Assembly: GCA_015478775.1 (NCBI GenBank)
Contig: JADMKP010000008.1
Coordinates: forward strand, 496,076-560,075
DNA: 64,000 nucleotides
DNA from: Fermentimonas sp.
GTDB lineage: Bacteria; Bacteroidota; Bacteroidia; Bacteroidales; Dysgonomonadaceae
Direction of reading: 5' to 3'
Every line of letters starts with the position of its first letter. The first letter of the stretch is position 1. The notes under the pieces are model-generated. The model saw only the letters and a program-made list of their open reading frames with translations, did no database searches and was not told where the DNA came from. The position numbers and the translations under genes are program-made. Shown here in pieces: positions 55,972 through 63,267 of this stretch.

Positions 55972-57159
55972 ATGATTATGCCAATAATAAAAAGTATTCT
56001 CGATACAGATCTTTATAAATTTACCACAAGTTATGCTTACTCTAAGCTGTTCCCCAGAGCATATGGGGAGTTTGAGTTTGTTGATAGGAGTAATGAAAAT
56101 TATCCGGAAGGATTTGACAAGCTGCTTAAGGAGGAATTAAACAGGATGTCGGATTTGTCACTTACTTTTGACGAGGAGAAATTTGTGAGATTGAATATGC
56201 CTTATCTGCCTCCTACATACATCGATTTTTTGAAAGGCTATAAGTTTGATCCGTCTGAGCTTGAGATAAGTATGAATGACGGAAAGTTACATATAAAAGC
56301 AAGTGGCTTGCTTTACAGGATAACACTTTGGGAAACTCCCATTCTGGCAACTGTTTCTGAATTGTATTTCAGAATAACCGGGAAGCATCCGGATAACGAG
56401 TATATGGAGAATGCTGCAATAGAGAAAGCTGTGAAGATGAAAGAGCATGGTATTACTTTTTCTCTTTTTGGTATGAGAAGGAGGTTTAGCTTTGATGTGG
56501 AGGATAAGGTAACCGAACTGTTGAAGAAGCATGCCGGAGAGAGTCTTTATGGCACTAGTAATGTGTATATGGCATACAAGCATAATTTGAAGGTTTCGGG
56601 TACACATCCGCATGAGTGGGTGCAGTTTCATGGATCTATTTATGGTTATAAGATGGCCAATTATATGTCGATGGAGGACTGGATAAATGTTTATGATGGC
56701 GATTTGGGAACGGTGCTTACTGACACCTATACAACTGATGTTTTCCTTCGTAATTTCAGTAAGAAGCATGCGTCGTTGTTCACCAGTTTAAGGCATGATA
56801 GTGGCGATCCGCTTGTGTTTGTTGATAAGGTTATAAAAAGATATGAGGAACTCAGGGTGGACTCTAAGCTTAAATATCTTGTGTTTTCTGATAGTCTTAA
56901 TGTTGATAAAGTAATACAGATTAAGGAATATTGTGGAGATCGTATTGGTTCAACTTTTGGTATTGGCACTAACTTAACAAATGATGTTGGTTATAATATC
57001 AGGAGTATGAATATTGTGATGAAGCTCTTTAGGTGTAAGATGACAGCCAAAGAGGAGTGGCAAGAGTGCGTGAAGCTATCTGATGTGGAGGGTAAGCACA
57101 CCGGAAGTGAAAGGGAGATTGCTCTTGTGAAAGAGACTTTGGGGCTTACAAACAACTAA
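55972..57159 (+). CDS. pncB: nicotinate phosphoribosyltransferase
   Basis: Converts nicotinate and PRPP to nicotinate mononucleotide in NAD salvage. The length of 395 is normal. Characteristic stretches are ILDTDLYKFTTSYAYSKLFP near the start, SLFGMRRRFSF, SGTHPHEWVQFHGS, DTYTTDVFLRNFSKKHASLF and the catalytic/phosphate region LRHDSGDPLVFVDKVI, then FSDSLNVDKVIQI and IGSTFGIGTNLTND. A second ATG two codons down (55978) is an equally good start. It stands alone, 34 bp after the previous terminator. Confidence 0.95.
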   Translation: MIMPIIKSILDTDLYKFTTSYAYSKLFPRAYGEFEFVDRSNENYPEGFDKLLKEELNRMSDLSLTFDEEKFVRLNMPYLPPTYIDFLKGYKFDPSELEISMNDGKLHIKASGLLYRITLWETPILATVSELYFRITGKHPDNEYMENAAIEKAVKMKEHGITFSLFGMRRRFSFDVEDKVTELLKKHAGESLYGTSNVYMAYKHNLKVSGTHPHEWVQFHGSIYGYKMANYMSMEDWINVYDGDLGTVLTDTYTTDVFLRNFSKKHASLFTSLRHDSGDPLVFVDKVIKRYEELRVDSKLKYLVFSDSLNVDKVIQIKEYCGDRIGSTFGIGTNLTNDVGYNIRSMNIVMKLFRCKMTAKEEWQECVKLSDVEGKHTGSEREIALVKETLGLTNN

Positions 57160-57220
57160 AAATATTTGATGTTTTTATAACCAACTTTAATCTGGTCTAT
57201 TGTTTGTGAGAATTTTATAG

Positions 57221-58918
57221 TTAATAATTAAAAGTATAACTATACCTGCTGCTGTTGCCTGCACCATCTGTGGCGGTGAAAATGAGTGTTTGTTTTTCAC
57301 CTTTGGTTAGTCGTTCATCATCAAATTGATATGTATAAATTGTTGATTTTGAGTCGTGTGTAAACAGTATAAACTTACCGTTTATCTCTCCTCTGAATGA
57401 TGAAATTCCGCTCATATTATCACTTAACCTAATTCGAATTCTTTTCTGACTTACCCAATTTTCCGGAGTAAGTGGTGTTATTGAGGGAGCATCTTTATCG
57501 GCAGTAACAGCATATTTATCGCCCAGCTCTCTTATAGAAAGTGACAGTCCACCTTGGTTGTATTCTCCTCCTACCCAACTTTCAGAACCATTGCTGTTGA
57601 TTCTTACAACTCCATAGTTTTGCCTGTTTTGCAAAGTATCGGTATTTAGTTTAATCCAAACGTTGGCACTATTGTGGAGTGGAATGGGACTATTATTTAT
57701 TTGATGTACATCGGAGAAGTATTTGCTGTTATGCGATTTATCATACTGGAAGCAGTAGTTGGAATAAAAGTTGCCACTTGGTATAGAAAGAGTGAACCCC
57801 CTATCTATAAATGAGTTGTTAAGGTTCCACGTCATGAAGTTGTCGCATTCTGCTGGGGTGGGAATTGTTTGCTTTACACCATTTATTTTAAAGTTATATT
57901 TTAGCGTGTTGCCATAGTGATCTTCAAGCTCATACCTTAAGTTATATATCTTTTCTTCATTAATATCGATATATCCATTATTTATGGACGTATAAAAGGG
58001 TAGGGTGTTACCTGGTTCTATAAAAGATTTCATGTAAAAGGAGCGACGTAGTTTCCAGTCCTCAAAATCGACAAAAGAATTTAGCATTCGTGTTTTATCG
58101 AAGGGATATCTATTGATGGTGCTGCTAAACACTTGTAGTTCATCTATAAAGAGACGTATGTGCTTAACTCCATATATGTTACTCTGACCATTCATGCGGT
58201 CGTATGCTTTCACTCCAACACCTATTCTTCCCCATGCATTTATGGTTCTGCCAAGTCCAAGTGGATTGCCGTTGCCATCTTTACTTATATTTATTCTTGT
58301 GGGGTTATTACTGTCATTTATAACACCTTTGCCCAATTTTGGATAAAATGCAATACCCCTTAAGTCGGGTTTTTGAGTATCGCTAATTGACGATAAAAAT
58401 TCTAGTGCATCGAGTGGATGCTCACTCCTAGTATCTCGGATTTCGAAATGTAGATGTGGCCCACCAGAGCTGCCGGTATTGCCGCTTAGCGCTATTTGTT
58501 GTCCACGCTTAACAGGAAGTGTGCCTTCGCCCGGAAAGAGATTTACGTTGAATCTCTCTTGCTCATACTGCTTCTCTTTAACCCAATTGGCTATTTCTTT
58601 TGAGAAGCTGTTGAGGTGTGCGTATACACTGGTGTGACCGGTGGAAGGGTGTGTGACATAGAGTGCAAGTCCGTAACCCCCGGGTGCGACACTTATTCTG
58701 GAAACGTAACCATCTTCTATTGATACTATTGGTTTATTTACTGCCTGCTGGGTTTTAAAATCTATGCCTGAGTGAAAATGATTGCTCCTGAGTTCACCAA
58801 AACCTCCGCTAAGTGCTGGGGGGAAGGTGACAGGATTTATATAAGTTTGGGTAAATGATGTTAAGGTGGAAGATATATATAGTGTTATAAGCAGTAGTGG
58901 CAGTTTCAGTAGTTTCAT
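57221..58918 (-). CDS. M23-family metallopeptidase (LytM type), secreted
   Basis: Exported zinc peptidase acting on peptidoglycan cross-links, 565 residues. The signal peptide ends near TSFTQT (residue 25). The peptidase domain is N-terminal: HFHSGIDFKT with His49 and Asp53, VYAHLNSFS, and GGPHLHFEIR near residue 157, giving the full LytM ligand set. Residues about 200-565 form two beta-rich domains of unknown type, which may act in autoinhibition or targeting. Without a LysM or SPOR domain its localisation is uncertain. It follows coaBC by 33 bp on the same strand. Confidence 0.9.
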   Translation of the reverse strand: MKLLKLPLLLITLYISSTLTSFTQTYINPVTFPPALSGGFGELRSNHFHSGIDFKTQQAVNKPIVSIEDGYVSRISVAPGGYGLALYVTHPSTGHTSVYAHLNSFSKEIANWVKEKQYEQERFNVNLFPGEGTLPVKRGQQIALSGNTGSSGGPHLHFEIRDTRSEHPLDALEFLSSISDTQKPDLRGIAFYPKLGKGVINDSNNPTRINISKDGNGNPLGLGRTINAWGRIGVGVKAYDRMNGQSNIYGVKHIRLFIDELQVFSSTINRYPFDKTRMLNSFVDFEDWKLRRSFYMKSFIEPGNTLPFYTSINNGYIDINEEKIYNLRYELEDHYGNTLKYNFKINGVKQTIPTPAECDNFMTWNLNNSFIDRGFTLSIPSGNFYSNYCFQYDKSHNSKYFSDVHQINNSPIPLHNSANVWIKLNTDTLQNRQNYGVVRINSNGSESWVGGEYNQGGLSLSIRELGDKYAVTADKDAPSITPLTPENWVSQKRIRIRLSDNMSGISSFRGEINGKFILFTHDSKSTIYTYQFDDERLTKGEKQTLIFTATDGAGNSSRYSYTFNY

Positions 58919-58951
58919 TATTATGTGGTTTTTTCTGTTGATTGCTTTTGT

Positions 58952-60265
58952 CTATCCCAATTTGTTGGGATTCTTTATATCGGCTTTAATGGTTTTATTG
59001 AATAATGTGGTGTTAATAATATCTTTGGCTACCTCTGACTTCGACTTTAAATTGAATGTGATTTTATCGCCATCTTTAGAAATTATAGTTACTTTATTTG
59101 TATCTACACCAAACCCCGCACCGGCATCTTTTAGACTATTAAGTACAATAAAGTTGAAGTTTTTCTTTTCAATCTTCTTTAGTGCATTGTTTTCTTCGTT
59201 GTTAGTTTCAAGAGCAAAGCCAACTATTATTTGATTGTCTTTTTTTATTTTGCCTAAAGCAGCAGCAATATCGGGGTTGGGAGTTAATTTGATTGTTATA
59301 TCCTCATTATCATTATGTTTGATCTTGGTGTCCTCCTGTTGGTTTGGTCTATAATCAGCAACAGCAGCTGACAATATTGCAATATCCATTTGGGGGAAAA
59401 CATTTATTGATGCATTGTGCATTTCTTTTGCAGATTCCACATCAATCCTTTTTATGTTTGGATTTGTTGTGCTTAATGCTGTAGGACCTGTTACTAGTAT
59501 AACTTCTGCCCCTCGTTTTGCACACTCTTCGGCAATGGCAAAGCCCATCTTTCCTGAAGAGTAGTTTCCTATAAACCTTACAGGATCAATCTTTTCATAG
59601 GTGGGACCGGCCGTAATCAGTACTTTTTTTTTAAGGAGGTCTTGTTCTATTAAAGAGTTGGTAGATTGATTATGCTCCGTTGCGGTTTGATCTTGTTCCC
59701 TGTTTGTTTTACCCTGTTCTGCTTTAAAGTAATCTTCAAGTATTTTTACAATATTCTCTGGTTCTTCCATGCGTCCTTTACCTTCGAGGTGACTTGCCAG
59801 CTCGCCTACTCCAGGATCGATAATCATTACTCCATCACTTTTCAATTGTATAATATTGCGTTGTGTGGTTACATGTTTAAACATATCCAAATCCATTGCA
59901 GGGGCAACAAATACGGGAGCTTTCATTGATAGGTAAGTTGTAATAAGCATATTGTCTGCTATGCCGCTTACCATCTTGCCAAGTGTTGATGCTGTTGCTG
60001 GCGCTATAAGCATTAGATCTGCCCAAAGACCAAGGTCTACGTGACTGTGCCATGTGCCATCTCCGGTGGCAAAGAATTCACTTATTACTGGTCTTCCCGA
60101 TAGTGCCGAGAGTGTAACTGGCGTTATAAATTCCTTTCCTGCGGCAGTTATTACTATTTGCAGTTCGGCACCTTTTTTTATTAAAAGACGGGTTAGTATA
60201 GCCGATTTATATGCTGCTATACTGCCGGTAATACCTAAAACGATATGTTTTCCTTTTAACGACAT
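58952..60265 (-). CDS. coaBC: bifunctional phosphopantothenoylcysteine decarboxylase/synthase
   Basis: Fusion enzyme of coenzyme A synthesis, 437 residues. The N-terminal CoaC flavoprotein has GITGSIAAYKSA, GTWHSHVDLGLWADLMLIAPA and the motif APAMDLDMF. The C-terminal CoaB is from VLITAGPTYEKIDPVRFIGNYSSGKMG through AILSAAVADYRP and IVGFALETNNE. The canonical PAMN motif reads PAMD and the flap Cys region reads GELASHLEGKGRM without Cys; I recall this as common in Bacteroidota but cannot check. The domains are joined by an unusual hydrophilic linker (residues about 180-212) made of degenerate heptads, listed separately. Confidence 0.94.
   Translation of the reverse strand: MSLKGKHIVLGITGSIAAYKSAILTRLLIKKGAELQIVITAAGKEFITPVTLSALSGRPVISEFFATGDGTWHSHVDLGLWADLMLIAPATASTLGKMVSGIADNMLITTYLSMKAPVFVAPAMDLDMFKHVTTQRNIIQLKSDGVMIIDPGVGELASHLEGKGRMEEPENIVKILEDYFKAEQGKTNREQDQTATEHNQSTNSLIEQDLLKKKVLITAGPTYEKIDPVRFIGNYSSGKMGFAIAEECAKRGAEVILVTGPTALSTTNPNIKRIDVESAKEMHNASINVFPQMDIAILSAAVADYRPNQQEDTKIKHNDNEDITIKLTPNPDIAAALGKIKKDNQIIVGFALETNNEENNALKKIEKKNFNFIVLNSLKDAGAGFGVDTNKVTIISKDGDKITFNLKSKSEVAKDIINTTLFNKTIKADIKNPNKLG
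59657..59719 (-). repeat. degenerate 21-bp coding repeat in the CoaBC linker
   Basis: Three consecutive 7-residue units, EQGKTNR, EQDQTAT and EHNQSTN, occupy the linker between the CoaC and CoaB domains, with a further EQD after a three-residue gap. The DNA shows matching degenerate 21-bp spacing (GAA CAG/CAA, GAG CAT starts). It is in frame and affects only the linker. Confidence 0.55.
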
Positions 60266-60435
60266 TTGTTGATTTTTACTATTACAAACTTACATAAAAA
60301 TTATGATTATGACTGTAAGTATTTTTTATGAACATTTTAAAATGGTATAATCAATATAGCTAAATGTTAACTAATTAAAACCATGTAGTCTCATGTATCT
60401 AAAGTGGTTAAATAATGATAAATACAACGCTTTGT

Positions 60436-60478
60436 ATGGTACTTTGCATTGCATAATACCATGCTTAATGTATATTTG
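60436..60478 (+). promoter_or_regulatory. promoter and possible operator of padR
   Basis: TTG (60449-60451), 19-bp spacer and TATATTTG (60471-60478) form a Bacteroidota promoter 45 bp before padR. ATGGTA (60436-60441) and TACCAT (60457-60462) are perfect 6-bp arms around the -33 element, suggesting autoregulation. The remainder of the 258-bp gap from coaBC is AT-rich with nothing recognised. Confidence 0.5.
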
Positions 60479-60523
60479 TATCGTGATATTATTATAACTG
60501 TTTTTTGAAATAATAAAAATAAA

Positions 60524-60862
60524 ATGAATATAGAGAATACACAGAGCCAAATGCGAAAAGGGGTACTGGAATATTGTATTCTTTCCATAATTAAAAGAGG
60601 TGAAGCATATCCCGGCGATATTATTGAAGAAATGAGAAGTGCCGGTTTAACTCTTCTGGAAGGAACTCTTTATCCACTTCTTAATCGATTAAAAAATGCG
60701 GGTGTGCTTAATTATCAATGGGTTGAAAGCACATCGGGACCTCCTCGCAAGTATTTTAAACTTACAGATAAGGGGAGGGATTTTTATGAGCTCCTTGCAA
60801 CTACATGGGATGAATTGGCCACAGGAGTGAACTTTTTGATTAATTCTGATAATTCCAAATAA
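60524..60862 (+). CDS. PadR-family transcriptional regulator
   Basis: Winged-helix repressor of 112 residues. The family pattern is complete: GVLEYCILSIIKRGEAYPGDIIEEM then LLEGTLYPLLNRLKNAGVLNYQW and SGPPRKYFKLTDKGRDFYELL. It is followed after 8 bp by the PspC-domain gene, a pairing found repeatedly in Bacteroidota, so it probably controls that gene and itself. Confidence 0.93.
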   Translation: MNIENTQSQMRKGVLEYCILSIIKRGEAYPGDIIEEMRSAGLTLLEGTLYPLLNRLKNAGVLNYQWVESTSGPPRKYFKLTDKGRDFYELLATTWDELATGVNFLINSDNSK

Positions 60863-60870
60863 CATAAACA

Positions 60871-62871
60871 ATGAAAAAAGTAATCAATATTAATTTTCAG
60901 GGACAGGTAATTGCAATTGAAGAGACTGCTTACGAGATATTGAATAAATATATTGTTAGTCTTAAAAAATACTTCTCGCGTGAAGAGGGAGGTGATGAAA
61001 TTGTGAATGATATTGAAAACCGTATTGCGGAATTATTCGGAAATCGACTTAAGTTAGGTATCAATTGTATAACCGACGAGGATGTTGAATCAATTATAAA
61101 TAATATTGGCAGACCAGAAGATTTTGATACGGACTATGTCGAAAGTGAAAAGAAAGAGTCTGACTCTTTTGAAAATACTGGAAATGAATACTCATTTGAA
61201 AATTCATCTTATGAACAGCAAAAGGAAACAAAAACGCTTTATAGAAATTCAAAGGATAAAATTCTTGGAGGGGTTTGTAGTGGTTTAGCCCATTATTTTA
61301 AAACTGATCCGGTTTGGTTGAGGTTGATATTTCTAATTTTCTTTGGATTTCTTTTTTGGGTTTATATTATACTTTGGATAGTGCTGAAGGAAAAACAACT
61401 TGAGACTAATGTAACAAAGAAACTATATAGAAACCCCACTGACCGATATATAGGTGGTGTGTGTGGAGGTATTGCTGCATATTTTAAGATAGATAGCTGG
61501 ATTCCAAGATTAATTTTCCTTCTGCCTCTATTCGTTAATGTTTTTGGTATTTTATCTTTTTTCCCCTTAACTCATTTCTTTGGTAATAGTGGTTTTAACT
61601 GGAATTTGAATGGTGGGGTAATATTACTCTATTTTGTGTTAATGGCTATAATACCAGAAGCTAAGAGCGTTAAGCAGAAGCTTGAAATGATGGGTGAGGA
61701 AGAGTATATCAGGTCTATTCGCGATAGGGTAAATGATAATTTAGCGAATACAAAAAATAGAGCGGATGATAATACATCAAATTACAACAGCAACTTAAAT
61801 GCTAAAGATAAAACTCATATTGTAGACTCTTCTCCTCTTGCAGACTCTTCTCCTCTTGCAGATTCTCCTCTTTCAGATTCTTCAATTGTTGATTCTGATA
61901 AAATGCCTCCCGAACCTCCTTATTCTGAGCCAATAAACGAAAGAGCATCTTATAAATCAGAGAGATCGGGTTGCTTTAACTTGCTTGTAGTGTTTATAAA
62001 AGTAGCGTTTTTCTCTTTAGTAGGGATTATTGGTTTAGCTATGCTAGCTGTTTTTGCAGGTTTAATCTTTGCAGGAGCGCAATTTATACCGCTTAAATCA
62101 TTACTAATTGATCAGGGTTACGAATCTACTCTACTTATGATTTCGTTAATACTGCTTATATTAGTACCTGTTATAGCTATTGTAACTTGGATTGTGAGGC
62201 GTGTGATGAAGACTAAATCACGCCCTGTAATAGGAGCTGTTGCCACCACGTTATGGCTTGTTGGTGTTGTTTTATCTATAATTCTTACTGTAAAGGTGGC
62301 AGACAAATTCAATGTTGATAGTTCAAGCGAAATAAATATTCCAATAATTGCCCCTACATCAAATAAGCTATTTGTTGAAATGGAGCCATACAAAGAGGAT
62401 TATGCTGAATTTAAATTAGGAATTGGTTTTAATAATGAGATTGATGAACTTCCTTTTACAAATATAGATGGCGACTCATTACTATTCAGAAATGTAAATA
62501 TGCATATCAGTCAGAGTGTTGATACAGTGTTTAATGTGAGACTAATATTTGCTACTAGTGGTAAAACGTTGCGAGAAGCCAAAAATGATATTAAAGAGTT
62601 TAGTTATAATATTAAACAAAACGACTCTATTTTATTATTGCCTGAGTTTTTGCTTGTACCAGTATCGCAAGGTTTTCGCGATCAGAGTGTAACTGTTGAG
62701 ATTACTGTTCCTGCAGGTAAGTCGGTTGAGGTGAGCGATGCATTAAGAGAATACAGAAATAATGAACCACCCTCTGTTGCAAGAAAAAGGATAAGAGGTT
62801 ACACTAGTTCATATACACCCTATGTGCCTGCTTCATTACCTGAAACTGAAAAAAATAACGATATATTGTAA
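60871..62871 (+). CDS. PspC domain membrane protein
   Basis: Membrane protein of 666 residues. Residues 1-95 form a soluble domain (INFQGQVIAIEETAYEILNKY, then GDEIVNDIENRIAELF). Two PspC domains follow (TLYRNSKDKILGGVCSGLAHYF at about 125 and KLYRNPTDRYIGGVCGGIAAYF at about 190), each with transmembrane helices. A hydrophilic linker with Asp-Ser-rich repeats covers residues about 290-365, then three more helices and a C-terminal extracytoplasmic domain. PspC proteins sense or counter envelope stress in other bacteria; here the PadR neighbour suggests regulated expression. Confidence 0.88.
   Translation: MKKVININFQGQVIAIEETAYEILNKYIVSLKKYFSREEGGDEIVNDIENRIAELFGNRLKLGINCITDEDVESIINNIGRPEDFDTDYVESEKKESDSFENTGNEYSFENSSYEQQKETKTLYRNSKDKILGGVCSGLAHYFKTDPVWLRLIFLIFFGFLFWVYIILWIVLKEKQLETNVTKKLYRNPTDRYIGGVCGGIAAYFKIDSWIPRLIFLLPLFVNVFGILSFFPLTHFFGNSGFNWNLNGGVILLYFVLMAIIPEAKSVKQKLEMMGEEEYIRSIRDRVNDNLANTKNRADDNTSNYNSNLNAKDKTHIVDSSPLADSSPLADSPLSDSSIVDSDKMPPEPPYSEPINERASYKSERSGCFNLLVVFIKVAFFSLVGIIGLAMLAVFAGLIFAGAQFIPLKSLLIDQGYESTLLMISLILLILVPVIAIVTWIVRRVMKTKSRPVIGAVATTLWLVGVVLSIILTVKVADKFNVDSSSEINIPIIAPTSNKLFVEMEPYKEDYAEFKLGIGFNNEIDELPFTNIDGDSLLFRNVNMHISQSVDTVFNVRLIFATSGKTLREAKNDIKEFSYNIKQNDSILLLPEFLLVPVSQGFRDQSVTVEITVPAGKSVEVSDALREYRNNEPPSVARKRIRGYTSSYTPYVPASLPETEKNNDIL
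61822..61897 (+). repeat. 18-bp in-frame coding repeat in the PspC-protein linker
   Basis: GTAGACTCTTCTCCTCTT (61822-61839) is followed by a copy differing at one base (61840-61857), then degenerate continuations. They encode VDSSPL, ADSSPL, ADSPLSDSSIVDS in a cytoplasmic or periplasmic linker. The length of this array may vary between strains. Confidence 0.75.
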
Positions 62872-62910
62872 ATAAATTTCATTAATTCTACTATAACTTT
62901 CATTGTGTGT

Positions 62911-62947
62911 AAAGGAGGCTGTCTGTGAAGGATGGCTTTCTTTTTTT
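62911..62947 (+). terminator. terminator after the PspC gene
   Basis: A 13-bp stem (62911-62923 with 62931-62943, including four G-U pairs) with a 7-nt loop ends in a run of T residues (62938-62947 region). Confidence 0.7.
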
Positions 62948-62966
62948 AAAGAAAAATAAATAATTA

Positions 62967-62997
62967 TTGGATGGGTCTGAAAAAAAAATTATCTTTG
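62967..62997 (+). promoter_or_regulatory. promoter of the tRNA-Leu pair
   Basis: TTG (62967-62969), 20-bp spacer and TATCTTTG (62990-62997) match the Bacteroidota consensus, 82 bp before the first tRNA. Confidence 0.75.
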
Positions 62998-63079
62998 CAA
63001 CCGCTAATCAAGAGATGATTTGCAAAAGATATTGAAAGGCCCGGCAAGATGCGACTTGCTGATAATTGAACAGGAACTT

Positions 63080-63163
63080 GCCCGGATGGCGAAATTGGCA
63101 GACGCGCTAGTTTCAGGGACTAGTGTTGGCAACAACGTGCAGGTTCGACCCCTGTTCCAGGCA
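63080..63163 (+). tRNA. tRNA-Leu (anticodon CAG)
   Basis: An 84-nt class II tRNA with a long variable arm (GTTGGCAACAAC). The anticodon stem CTAGT/ACTAG holds loop TTCAGGG with anticodon CAG. The T arm GTTCGAC is intact. The acceptor stem GCCCGGA/TCCAGGC has one C-A mismatch at pair 4:69. CCA is not encoded. It is six bases from the second tRNA-Leu. Confidence 0.93.
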
Positions 63164-63169
63164 CAATAT

Positions 63170-63253
63170 GCGCAGGTGGTGAAATTGGTATACACGCTAC
63201 TTTGAGGGGGTAGTGCCGGTAACGGTGTGTGAGTTCGAGTCTCATTCTGCGCA
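63170..63253 (+). tRNA. tRNA-Leu (anticodon GAG)
   Basis: An 84-nt class II tRNA. The acceptor GCGCAGG/TCTGCGC pairs fully apart from one G-U. The anticodon stem CTACT/GGTAG encloses TTGAGGG with anticodon GAG. The long variable arm is TGCCGGTAACGGTG and the T loop is GTTCGAG. It lies 14 bp before the next protein gene. Confidence 0.94.
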
Positions 63254-63267
63254 CTTTATTATTCTAC

